Source: VAZQ01 sp035293945 | Lineage (GTDB): Bacteria; Pseudomonadota; Alphaproteobacteria; Rhizobiales; Xanthobacteraceae | Direction: 5' to 3' | Assembly: GCA_035293945.1 (NCBI GenBank) | Contig: DATGLV010000024.1 | Location: 496,001 to 560,000 of the forward strand | DNA: 64,000 nucleotides | In this document: piece by piece, positions 16,434 through 24,526 of the stretch | Position numbering within the stretch: the first letter of the stretch is position 1 | Layout: each line of letters starts with the position of its first letter | Position numbers and translations under genes: made by a program | The notes under the pieces: generated by a model | Databases searched by the model: none | What the model was told of the DNA's origin: nothing | Seen by the model: only the letters and a program-made list of their open reading frames with translations

Positions 16434-16964
16434 ATGAGCGAGCCTGACTTGATGCAAGCCGATTTGGCAGCCAGCGAACCGATCCAGCCGCGCGAGCTTA
16501 CCGGGCGCATGGTGCTCGCCTGCCTGGTCGGCTTCTTTGCGATTGTTATGGCGGTCAATGCGGTGATGATGACAGCGGCGGTCAAGACTTTCGCGGGACT
16601 CGCAGATGACAGCCCGTACCTGGCCGGCCTTGCCTTCGAGCAAGAGATCGTCGCAGCCCGGGCGCAGCAGGCGCTGCATTGGCAAGTGCAGGGCAAGATT
16701 GTGTGGACGGAGGACGGGCAAGCGAGGCTCGAGCTGTCTGCGCGGGACGCGAACGGCTCGCCATTGCCTGGTCTGACTGCTACCGCAACGCTCGTGCATC
16801 CGACCGACCGGAGCCTCGATCATGATTTGGCGATGACCGAGGTGGCGGCCGGACAGTTCCGCGGCGAGACGATGAGCGATCCCGGGAATTGGGACCTGGT
16901 GATCGAGCTCGCGCGCGGCGGCGAGCGACAGTTCCGCTCGCGCAATCGCGTCGTCCTGCGCTAG
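16434..16964 (+). CDS. ccoH: cbb3 oxidase assembly protein CcoH/FixH
   Basis: 176 residues with one N-terminal span (MVLACLVGFFAIVMAVNAVMM) and a periplasmic beta-rich domain containing SPYLAGLAFEQEI and LTATATLVHPTDRSLDHDL, typical of FixH. Required for maturation of the oxidase in known systems. Starts 2 bp after ccoG, so coupled. Confidence 0.9.
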   Translation: MSEPDLMQADLAASEPIQPRELTGRMVLACLVGFFAIVMAVNAVMMTAAVKTFAGLADDSPYLAGLAFEQEIVAARAQQALHWQVQGKIVWTEDGQARLELSARDANGSPLPGLTATATLVHPTDRSLDHDLAMTEVAAGQFRGETMSDPGNWDLVIELARGGERQFRSRNRVVLR

Positions 16965-16981
16965 CCAAGCGACAGCCCGCC

Positions 16982-19168
16982 ATGGCGGAAGCATCCGATC
17001 TCTCGCTCTTCGTGAGCCGCGGCGCATCCGGCACTGCCCATATGACTCTGGCGGTCGATGGCGTCGGCTGCGCCTCCTGCATCCGCAAGATCGAAGGCGG
17101 CCTCAAGAAGCTGCCCGGTATCATCGATGCGCGGTTAAACTTCACCAATCGCCGGCTCGCGGTCGAGTGGAGCGAGGGTGAGCTCGACGCGGCGGCGGTG
17201 ATCGCCGCGGTCGAGCGCATCGGCTACAAAGCGCAGCCGTTCGAGCCGGCGCGCGCCGAAGCCGACGAGGCGCGGCACGCGCGCTGGCTGTTGAAATGCC
17301 TGGCGGTCGCCGGCTTCGCGGCGATGAACATTATGCTGCTGTCGGTGTCGGTGTGGTCCGGCACGGACATGACACCGGCGACGCGCGATTTCTTTCATTG
17401 GCTCTCGGCACTGATCGCATTGCCGACTGCGGTTTATGCGGGCCGGCCGTTCTTTCAAAGCGCATGGAAGGCGATCCGCGGCGGCAGTCTCAATATGGAT
17501 GTGCCGATCTCGCTCGGCGTGACGCTGGCGCTTATCCTATCGGTCGTGGAGACCGCGCTCCACGCCGAGCATGCCTATTTCGACTCGGCGGTGATGCTGT
17601 TGTTCTTTCTTCTGTGCGGCCGCTATCTGGATCAGGCAATGCGGCGCAAGACGCGCGCGGTCGCCGCCAATCTGGCCGCGCTCAAGGCCGACTTCGCCCA
17701 TCGTCTGGAGGACAACGGCGAGCTGGTGCGGCTCCCGGTCGGCGCCTTGCGGCCGGGCGACCGCCTCTTGGTGCGCCCGGGCGATCGCATTCCGGCGGAC
17801 GGCAGTGTCATTTCAGGGACATCGGAGATCGACGAGAGTCTGGTGACCGGCGAGACGGCGCGGCGGAGAGTGGGTGCCGGCACCGCGGTCTATGCCGGAG
17901 CCATGAACTTCTCCGGTGCGCTCACGCTGCGGGTGATCGCGGCCGATGGCGGCACGCTGATTGACGAGGTGGAGCGCTTGCTGCAAAAGGCGATCGAGCA
18001 GAAGTCGCAGACCGTGCGCCTGGCCGATCGCGTCTCCCGCTATTACGCCCCCTTCGTGCATGCGACCGCCGCGCTGACCGCCATCGGCTGGCTCCTCGCT
18101 GGCGCATCCGTGCACGATGCGCTCGTCACCGCCATAACGGTCTTGATCATCACCTGCCCATGCGCGCTCGCGCTCGCGATCCCGACCGTCCAGGTGGTGG
18201 CCTCCGGCGCGCTGTTTCGTTCCGGGCTCATTCTCAATGCCGGCGATGCCATCGAGCGCCTTGCGGAGGTTGATATCGTCATCTTCGACAAGACCGGAAC
18301 GCTGACCTGGCCGGAGCCGCGGGTCGAGAAAGCGGCCGCGATCGCGCCCGACATGCTGGAGACGGCCGCGCGGCTCGCGCTGTCGAGCCACCATCCGCTC
18401 GCCGCCGTCCTTGCGCGCGAAGCCCGCGTGCAGTCGCCCTACGCTGATGCCATCGAGGAACCGGGCCGCGGTGTGCGCGTCGTCATTGCCGGGAGCGAAG
18501 CGCGACTTGGCGCGGGCGAGTTCTGCGACATTGCCCCGACAGAGGCCGGCCGCGAAGACGGCCTTTCCACCATCGCATTCTCCCATGCGGGGCGTCAGGC
18601 TGTGCTGGAATTCCGCCAGAAGCTTCGCCCCGACGCCGCGGCGGTCGTGTCGGGCCTTAAGCAACTCGGTCTCGATGTGCGCATCCTCTCCGGTGATCGT
18701 GCCGGCGCGGTTGGGCCGGTTGCGGCCGCGCTCGGGGTTGAGAGCTTCGCCGCCGCGATGCGGCCCGACGAAAAGATCAAAGCGATCGAGACGCTGAAGG
18801 TGGCGGGACGTCAAGTCCTCATGGTCGGCGATGGCATCAATGATGCGCCGGCGTTGGCAGCCGCACACGTGTCGATATCGCCGATCAGCGCCGCCGACAT
18901 AACGCAAGCGCAGGCCGACGCGGTGTTTCTCGGCGATCAACTTCTGCCGGTGCTCGAGGCGCTGAGGGCCGCGCGCGCGGCCAGACGGCTGATGCGCGAG
19001 AATCTCCTGCTCGCGGTAATCTACAACACGGTCGCGGTGCCGGTGGCGATCGCCGGCCTTGTCACTCCGCTCATCGCCGCAGCCGCCATGTCGGGATCAT
19101 CGACGCTGGTCACGTTAAATGCGCTCCGGGCGAACCGCCGCTCTTTGCGCCGGGAGACCCGCGCATGA
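16982..19168 (+). CDS. ccoI: Copper-exporting P1B-type ATPase CcoI/FixI
   Basis: 728 residues from ATG 16982 (MAEASDLSLFVSRG). A longer in-frame start at 16889 lies inside ccoH and is rejected. N-terminal metal-binding domain with Cys30-x2-Cys33 (GVGCASCIRKIEGG), then eight-helix P-type ATPase: actuator TGE (VTGETARR), metal-site CPC (ITCPCALALAIP), phosphorylation DKTGT, the SSHHPLAA histidine motif and GDGINDAPAL hinge. Moves Cu(I) across the inner membrane for cbb3 assembly. Overlaps ccoS by 4 bp. Confidence 0.94.
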   Translation: MAEASDLSLFVSRGASGTAHMTLAVDGVGCASCIRKIEGGLKKLPGIIDARLNFTNRRLAVEWSEGELDAAAVIAAVERIGYKAQPFEPARAEADEARHARWLLKCLAVAGFAAMNIMLLSVSVWSGTDMTPATRDFFHWLSALIALPTAVYAGRPFFQSAWKAIRGGSLNMDVPISLGVTLALILSVVETALHAEHAYFDSAVMLLFFLLCGRYLDQAMRRKTRAVAANLAALKADFAHRLEDNGELVRLPVGALRPGDRLLVRPGDRIPADGSVISGTSEIDESLVTGETARRRVGAGTAVYAGAMNFSGALTLRVIAADGGTLIDEVERLLQKAIEQKSQTVRLADRVSRYYAPFVHATAALTAIGWLLAGASVHDALVTAITVLIITCPCALALAIPTVQVVASGALFRSGLILNAGDAIERLAEVDIVIFDKTGTLTWPEPRVEKAAAIAPDMLETAARLALSSHHPLAAVLAREARVQSPYADAIEEPGRGVRVVIAGSEARLGAGEFCDIAPTEAGREDGLSTIAFSHAGRQAVLEFRQKLRPDAAAVVSGLKQLGLDVRILSGDRAGAVGPVAAALGVESFAAAMRPDEKIKAIETLKVAGRQVLMVGDGINDAPALAAAHVSISPISAADITQAQADAVFLGDQLLPVLEALRAARAARRLMRENLLLAVIYNTVAVPVAIAGLVTPLIAAAAMSGSSTLVTLNALRANRRSLRRETRA

Positions 19169-19314
19169 ACGTTCTTATCTTCCTCGTCCCGCTCGCGCTC
19201 TCCCTCGGGCTGGCCGGGCTCGCAGCCTTCCTGTGGTCCCTGTGCAGCGGCCAATATGACGACATGGACGGCGCTGCGCTGCGCATCCTGACTGATGACG
19301 ATTTGAGAGACTGA
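19165..19314 (+). CDS. ccoS: cbb3 oxidase maturation protein CcoS
   Basis: 49 residues; one membrane span (VLIFLVPLALSLGLAGLAAFLWSL) followed by the family signature SGQYDDMDGAALRIL. Its ATG overlaps the ccoI stop (ATGA). CcoS is needed for haem and copper insertion into the oxidase. Last gene of the operon; no clear terminator hairpin follows. Confidence 0.92.
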   Translation: MNVLIFLVPLALSLGLAGLAAFLWSLCSGQYDDMDGAALRILTDDDLRD

Positions 19315-19386
19315 CTGCGCTGCGTTGGAGCCAGACAGCGAGAGCACGGCTTGCCAAATTGGGCGGGTGGGGCGCTCGATGCCGGT

Positions 19387-22086
19387 TCAGGAATGAATAC
19401 CGCGTCTGGCAATGCAGATGTCGGAATCACCAGGATCCGGCGTTATCCTGAAGCCCAGCTCACGGCACATGGTCAGCATCGCATTATTGTCACGAAGGAT
19501 CTGGCCCTCGATGGTGCGGATGCCCTCGGCACGGGCATATTCGAGGATCATCTGCATCAGGAGCCATCCGAGCCCGCGTCCCTTGTGGTCGGATCGAACC
19601 AGGATCGCGAATTCACCGCGGTCATAATCAGCGTTGGCGTGCAGGCGCACGACGCCCAGCATCTGCCCCGATGCTTTCTCGATCGCGATGAAGGCCATGG
19701 CGCGGGCATAGTCGATCTGGGTGAAGCGGGCGATGGATGTATGCGTGAAATGCCGGATTGGGGCAAAGAAGCGTAGCCGCAGGTCCGCGGCAGTGACGGC
19801 GGCAAAGAATGGCGGGTAGAGCGGCTCGTCTTCTGGGCGCACCGGGCGCACCAGCAAGGCCGTACCATCGCGCAGCGCGATGTCTCGTTCCCACGCCTTC
19901 GGATAAGGCCTGATCGCAAACCGGGACTGCCCATGGAGACCGGGCCAAGCCCCCTCGGCCGGCGCAACCGCGATGCGCGCGTCGACTGCGATCAGGCCGT
20001 TTTCATCAGCCAGCAGCGGATTGAGGTCGATTTCGCGAATTTCCGCGATATCAGCAACGAGCTGTGCAAGCTTGACCAGAACAAGCGCAATTGCGGTCTC
20101 GTCCACTGCCGGCACGTCTCGGTACGCCTTGAGAATGCCCGAAACGCGCGTACGGCCTATCAACTCTTGTGCGAGTGCAAGGTCGAGCGGCGGCAGCGCC
20201 AGCGCCTTGTCATTTATGACCTCGACCGCCGTGCCGCCGCGTCCGAATACGATGACCGGACCGAAGGTCGGGTCGTCCGCTACGCCGGCGATGAGCTCGC
20301 GCGCCTTGGGCCGGAGGATCATGGGGTGAATGGTGACGCCGTCGATGCGGGCCTCCGGCATCAGCGCGCGAGCGCGCGACATGATGTCGGCGACGGCGCT
20401 GCGCACCGCGGTCTCGCCTGTAAGGTTCAGACGCACGCCGCCCACTTCCGACTTGTGCACGATGTCGGGAGAAACGATCTTGGCGACGACCGTCGATCCG
20501 CTCGCGAGGATCGGCGCCGCCGCACTCGCAGCTTCGTCGGGGCTGCGCGCGAAATAGGCTGGAGCCACTGGAATCGCATAGGCCGCGAGGAGCCGCGTCG
20601 CCGCGACCGGGTCGAGCCATTTTTGGCCGGCTTTGATTGCAGCCTGCAAGGTGGCGCGCGCGGTCGCCGTGTCGGGCGAGAAATCCGCCGGCAGGCTTGG
20701 TGGGGTCGCCATGAGCGCATCCTGTGCCTGGCGATAGCGCACGAGGTGCATGAACCCGCCGACGGCATCAGATTCTGTCGAATAGTTCGGGATGCCGGCG
20801 CTCTCGAAGCTCTCGGCCCCCGCATTGCTGCCGCCGACCCAGACGGCAAAGACCGGCTTTGCGGCGAGCGTACGACCGCGATGCAGCTTGACCGCCTCAA
20901 CAACCGCCTGCGCCGCACCCGCCGCCGAAGCGAGCGCCGTCGGCACGTTCATCACAAGGACCGCGTCGTTTGCGGGATCGGCGAGCAGTTCTCCGAGTGC
21001 CATCTCGTAACGCGCCCCATCGGCATCGCCGGCGATGTCTACCGGATTGGCGTGCGACCAGATCGGCGGCATCGCCGCGTCGAGCCGCTCCATCGTGGCG
21101 GGCGACATCTCCGCCAGGGTGCCACCGAGGTCGATGAGCCGGTCGACCGTCAGCACCCCGATGCCGCCGCCGTTGGTGAGGATGGCAAGCCGCTTCCCCG
21201 GAAACGGCTTGATGCGGCCGAGCGCCTCGGCGGCTGCGAACAACTCATCGAGACCCAAGACGCGCAAAAGTCCTGCACGGCGGAACGCGGCGTCATAGAC
21301 CGCATCGGAGCCGGCAAGCGCCCCCGTATGCGTCATGGCCGCCTTGGCGCCCTGCTGATGGCGGCCCGATTTCACCACGACCACGGGCTTGGAACGAGCC
21401 GCCGCACGCGCCGCTGACATGAATTTGCGCGCGTCCTTGATCTGCTCGATATAGAGCAGTATCGCGCGGGTCGCGCGATCGAGCGAAAAGAAATCGAGGA
21501 GATCCGCGAAATCGACGTCGATGCCGTCACCGAGCGAGACAATGGCCGAAAATCCAATCGAGCGCCCGGCCGCCCATTCCACCAACCCGGCGGCGATCGC
21601 GCCCGATTGCGAGATCAAGGCGAGATCGCCGGATCGCGGCGTGCTGGCCGCGAAGCTGGCATTGAGCTTGGCGGCCGGACACAACACCCCGAGGCAATTT
21701 GGCCCGACGAGCCGTAGACCGTTTGCTCTTGCCGCCCTCTCGCACGTCTCGGCGAGCGAGCCGGCCCCATGACCAAGTCCGGCCGTGATTATGATAGCGC
21801 CGGCCGTTCCTTTGGCGCCTGCCGCCGCGACGATGGAGGCTACCGCTGCCGCCGGCGTTGCGATGATCGCGAGATCGGGCGCTGCGGGCAGATCGTCATA
21901 AGCCCTGACTGAGCGAATTCCCTCGATTTCGTCGTAGTGCGGGTTCACGAGGCCTATCGTGCCCGCGAACTCTGAGGCTTTGAGGTTGCGCAGGACCGCA
22001 CGCCCGGGCGAGGTCGAGCGCGGGCTGCCGCCGACCAGCACGACGGATTTCGGCGCGAACAGTCGCTCCAGATGATAGCTCGACAT
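19387..22086 (-). CDS. NDP-forming acyl-CoA synthetase fused to GNAT protein acetyltransferase
   Basis: 899 residues. The order is CoA-binding domain (1-130; LVGGSPRSTSPGRA), succinyl-CoA-ligase-like flavodoxin domains to about 460 with His253 (MTHTGALAG) in the position of the phospho-histidine, ATP-grasp domain (about 480-700; VGGVRLNL, IVFGRGGTAVEVI) and a C-terminal GNAT domain (about 735-899; RSDHKGRGLGWLLMQMILEYA, the acetyl-CoA loop). This layout matches Pat/YfiQ-type lysine acetyltransferases that control acyl-CoA synthetases. In those regulators the synthetase half often lacks the catalytic His; here a His is kept, so synthetase activity is possible. A FixK box lies 137 bp upstream. 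Confidence 0.88.
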   Translation of the reverse strand: MSSYHLERLFAPKSVVLVGGSPRSTSPGRAVLRNLKASEFAGTIGLVNPHYDEIEGIRSVRAYDDLPAAPDLAIIATPAAAVASIVAAAGAKGTAGAIIITAGLGHGAGSLAETCERAARANGLRLVGPNCLGVLCPAAKLNASFAASTPRSGDLALISQSGAIAAGLVEWAAGRSIGFSAIVSLGDGIDVDFADLLDFFSLDRATRAILLYIEQIKDARKFMSAARAAARSKPVVVVKSGRHQQGAKAAMTHTGALAGSDAVYDAAFRRAGLLRVLGLDELFAAAEALGRIKPFPGKRLAILTNGGGIGVLTVDRLIDLGGTLAEMSPATMERLDAAMPPIWSHANPVDIAGDADGARYEMALGELLADPANDAVLVMNVPTALASAAGAAQAVVEAVKLHRGRTLAAKPVFAVWVGGSNAGAESFESAGIPNYSTESDAVGGFMHLVRYRQAQDALMATPPSLPADFSPDTATARATLQAAIKAGQKWLDPVAATRLLAAYAIPVAPAYFARSPDEAASAAAPILASGSTVVAKIVSPDIVHKSEVGGVRLNLTGETAVRSAVADIMSRARALMPEARIDGVTIHPMILRPKARELIAGVADDPTFGPVIVFGRGGTAVEVINDKALALPPLDLALAQELIGRTRVSGILKAYRDVPAVDETAIALVLVKLAQLVADIAEIREIDLNPLLADENGLIAVDARIAVAPAEGAWPGLHGQSRFAIRPYPKAWERDIALRDGTALLVRPVRPEDEPLYPPFFAAVTAADLRLRFFAPIRHFTHTSIARFTQIDYARAMAFIAIEKASGQMLGVVRLHANADYDRGEFAILVRSDHKGRGLGWLLMQMILEYARAEGIRTIEGQILRDNNAMLTMCRELGFRITPDPGDSDICIARRGIHS

Positions 22087-22222
22087 TGGGTTGGTTCCGC
22101 TCGAAGCGGTCTGAATTCATGCTTGGCACACCGAGCCTACAAGACTCGGACTTTTTTCGAAAAGGACTCGGCGCAAAAATTCTGCGCCGGAGAATTAATC
22201 GGACGATTAAGCCTGAATTCGC

Positions 22223-22236
22223 TTGATCTGGATCAA
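22223..22236. promoter_or_regulatory. FixK box between the acetyltransferase gene and a decayed cytochrome
   Basis: TTGATCTGGATCAA, a full match to TTGATNNNNATCAA. It could act leftward on the 19387-22086 gene, or it is the old promoter of the cytochrome remnant that begins within 20 bp on its right. Confidence 0.75.
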
Positions 22237-22249
22237 GGCGAGCTGTGCC

Positions 22250-22426
22250 AGTTTCCGGCTATGCCGCCATCTGACGCGATTGCCGCAATGCCGGCGCGGT
22301 GCTGGACAGGACTATCTGAAAGGGCAGCGCCACAACGACGTCCACGCGCGAATGCGCGCGATCGCCGCGAGGCTGACGCCCGATGAGATGGAACGTGTCA
22401 CGCGATACTCCGCAGGCATCCGCTGA
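22250..22426 (+). pseudogene. Remnant of a class I cytochrome c
   Basis: In the frame ending at TGA 22424-22426 the sequence reads GAGQDYLKGQ, then RHNDVHARMRAIAARL, then TPDEMERVTRYSAG. This is the C-terminal part of a cytochrome c4/c553-like protein (LAGQ..YL...RHND...MRAIA..L...E...VA.Y.AG). The upstream part reads LCRHLTRLPQ where a CxxCH haem motif and the AMP-like loop should be, and no start or signal peptide remains. It appears truncated and frameshifted, with a FixK box directly in front. A functional product is unlikely. Confidence 0.6.
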
Positions 22427-22566
22427 GCCTGCGGAGTGATGTGAAGATTGCCGCAATCAAGGCCGCGCCTATTGCCGGCAGGATAAGCTGGCAGCGCGTA
22501 TTTCGGCGACCCTCTTGCGAAGGATCAATTCCAGACAGATTTTGCGGAAAAGATTTGTTCCCCCGA

Positions 22567-22580
22567 TTGATCCGCATCAA
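22567..22580. promoter_or_regulatory. FixK box, distal member of a tandem pair
   Basis: TTGATCCGCATCAA, full match to TTGATNNNNATCAA, centred about 104 bp upstream of the small gene at 22678. Its centre is 42 bp (four helical turns) from the centre of the second box at 22609. Confidence 0.75.
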
Positions 22581-22608
22581 CAAACTTTCTCCGGAAGCAA
22601 TGTGGCAT

Positions 22609-22622
22609 TTGATCCAGGTCAA
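22609..22622. promoter_or_regulatory. FixK box, proximal member of a tandem pair
   Basis: TTGATCCAGGTCAA, one change from consensus, centred about 62 bp upstream of the ATG at 22678. Confidence 0.7.
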
Positions 22623-22677
22623 TGACCCGACCTGCGGCATGCGCACAATTTCGCATCGAAGCGAACAGGAGGAGCTC

Positions 22678-22857
22678 ATGACGGACACAGCGGCGTTGCA
22701 GGAGCAAGTTGAAGTTCGCAACCGACAAGCCGAAAACACGCGTCAGGCAGGCAAAATCTGGTCCTTGGACAAAATCGTGTTCGGGATTGCGCTCGGTGCG
22801 GCTTACCTTTGTGCGGTGCTGGCAATTATCTTGCCGATATACGTTCGGCTCAACTGA
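22678..22857 (+). CDS. 59-residue single-span membrane protein under tandem FixK boxes
   Basis: ATG 22678 follows AGGAGGAGCTC, a strong ribosome site. A polar, probably helical N-terminus (about 30 residues, EVRNRQAENTRQAGKIW) is followed by one hydrophobic segment (IVFGIALGAAYLCAVLAIILPIYV) and ends RLN. The family is not one I recognise. Two FixK boxes upstream suggest strong induction at low oxygen, so it may be a small accessory subunit of a respiratory complex. Extension of the frame upstream to 22441 would translate the FixK boxes and is rejected. Confidence 0.7.
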   Translation: MTDTAALQEQVEVRNRQAENTRQAGKIWSLDKIVFGIALGAAYLCAVLAIILPIYVRLN

Positions 22858-23076
22858 TGTTCGATCATCACCGCGACGATCCTGCGGAGAAGCTTGGGTC
22901 ACAGAGATGATCCAAGGACTGGCTCCTTTTGTCCTTGAGTCTCGTCGCCATTTTTGGAGCAGTAGCCGGAACCCATGGGGGCTTCTCTTTCCCAGGGGCG
23001 GTGATGATGCGGGAACGATGCGAGATGCAGCCCCAGAGGGGTTTGATAGCAGCTCATTTGTTGAGCGCATGAAATT

Positions 23077-23090
23077 TTGATTCTTGTCAA
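23077..23090. promoter_or_regulatory. FixK-like box upstream of the cupin dioxygenase
   Basis: TTGATTCTTGTCAA, one change from consensus in the right half, like the box at 22609. Centred about 68 bp before the ATG at 23152. Confidence 0.55.
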
Positions 23091-23151
23091 TGCGAGGCCG
23101 CGCCGCATGTAGCCAACTTGCACCTGATAATGATAGCTCAGGAGGATTGAT

Positions 23152-24387
23152 ATGACAGTTGCTGCCATCAAGCAAAAATCAGCTGCGAAAGCGGAGACAC
23201 CCGTCAAGGCGCGCGAGCTGATGGAAAAGCTCAACGCTGACGCTGGCAAGCACAATATCTGGGTGCGCACCGAGCTCAATGCGCCGGCCCAGCGCGCGTG
23301 GTTCACCGATACGGGCGGCACGACTGGAGCCGGTCAGATGGCGAAGGGCGGCCTTCGGGTTGCCGCCAACCAGCTCAAGACGCTGCCGTGCCTATGGCGC
23401 TGGAAGGACTATGAGCCGTTCCTGCGGCGAATCGAAGCCATCGCCAAGCGTGCTGATGTTTCGCCGATCGAGTTCGCGGACCGCCAGAGCATTCTCCTCA
23501 CCAATCCAGGTCTGGGCGGGCGTTTGCAGGTCACCACAACGATGCGGACGGCCATTTCTATCTACACGCCGGGCGATGTCGCGCCCGCGCATATCCACAG
23601 CGCCAATGCCAGCCGCACCATCCTCACCGAGCGGGGAGGCTACACCAATGTGGAGGGCGAGCGGTGCGAAGCTCTGCGCGGTGATCTGATCATCACGCCG
23701 AACGGCACCTGGCACGACCATGGCAATGATTCCGACACGCCGGTGATCTGGATCGATATGCTCGATTGGCCGCTGATGGAGGTGCTCGACTGCGCGTGGG
23801 TCGACATGGACTTTTGCGGCGCCGGCACTGAGGCCAACGCCAAGATCCAGAAATCCATCCACGCCAACGGGTACTCCAGCCGCCTCTATGGGCATGGCGG
23901 TCTTAAGCCAACCTTCGTGTCGCACCAGCGCGGATGGGGGCACAATCCCGACGCCATGATCCACTATCGTGGCGCCGACGTGCTCGAGGCGCTGCACGGA
24001 TTGCGCAATGAGAAGGGCGATGCATACGAAGGCATCCGCCTGCAATTCGTCAATCCGGCCAATGGCACCCCGGTCGGCATGGTGATGGACTATGCGGCGC
24101 AGTTGCTACGTCCGGGCGAGGAGACGCTCCCCAAGCGCGAAACCTGCTCGACCTTCATGGTGGTGATGGAAGGCCAGGGCTACACGGAAGTGGGCGGTCA
24201 GCGGCTCGAATGGGAGCGAAACGACATCTTGGTTATGCCCAACTTCCTGTGGCGGCATCACGTCAATACCGGCAGGAAGGACGCGGTCCTCTACACCACT
24301 TCCGATGCATCTCTGCTGCGCAACATCGGCCAATACCGCGCGCAAGGAAAGGGCGTGGATGGCCGCGTCCTGCAGCTGGTCGATTGA
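23152..24387 (+). CDS. Gentisate 1,2-dioxygenase-type bicupin ring-cleavage enzyme
   Basis: 411 residues; CAGGAGGATT precedes ATG. Two cupin domains: the first with the metal-binding run HIHSANASRTILTERGGY and later GTWHDHGND, the second around TFMVVMEGQGYTEVGGQRLEW and PNFLWRHHVN. This is the layout of gentisate 1,2-dioxygenase and of the related salicylate and 1-hydroxy-2-naphthoate dioxygenases, which cut a ring next to a carboxylate using Fe(II) and oxygen. The exact substrate is open. A Rieske oxygenase gene follows 139 bp downstream and may prepare its substrate. Confidence 0.82.
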   Translation: MTVAAIKQKSAAKAETPVKARELMEKLNADAGKHNIWVRTELNAPAQRAWFTDTGGTTGAGQMAKGGLRVAANQLKTLPCLWRWKDYEPFLRRIEAIAKRADVSPIEFADRQSILLTNPGLGGRLQVTTTMRTAISIYTPGDVAPAHIHSANASRTILTERGGYTNVEGERCEALRGDLIITPNGTWHDHGNDSDTPVIWIDMLDWPLMEVLDCAWVDMDFCGAGTEANAKIQKSIHANGYSSRLYGHGGLKPTFVSHQRGWGHNPDAMIHYRGADVLEALHGLRNEKGDAYEGIRLQFVNPANGTPVGMVMDYAAQLLRPGEETLPKRETCSTFMVVMEGQGYTEVGGQRLEWERNDILVMPNFLWRHHVNTGRKDAVLYTTSDASLLRNIGQYRAQGKGVDGRVLQLVD

Positions 24388-24526
24388 AAGAGCACTGGCG
24401 CATGTCTCCGACCTGCGCCAGCCGGCGGGGGCAAGCGGGCGTCGCCTTGCGCGCAAGTCTGGAAGCAGGCGGCGTCCGTTCCCTCAGCCAAGATCGAGCC
24501 TACGCAACGGAATGAGGTAAACGACC

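Noticed and set aside
16889..16981. Earlier start of ccoI inside ccoH
   Set aside because: Overlaps ccoH by about 75 bp with an Arg-rich sequence not like CcoI; ATG 16982 gives a normal N-terminus.
17813..18940. 375-codon open frame antisense to ccoI
   Set aside because: Composition typical of an antisense shadow of a high-GC gene; ccoI is well supported on the other strand.
19933..21417. 494-codon open frame antisense to the acyl-CoA synthetase fusion
   Set aside because: Arg/His-rich shadow; the minus-strand gene has clear domains throughout.
22441..22677. N-terminal extension of the 59-residue gene up to 22441
   Set aside because: It would translate both FixK boxes (LIRINKL and HLIQVND readings), and a strong ribosome site stands directly before 22678.
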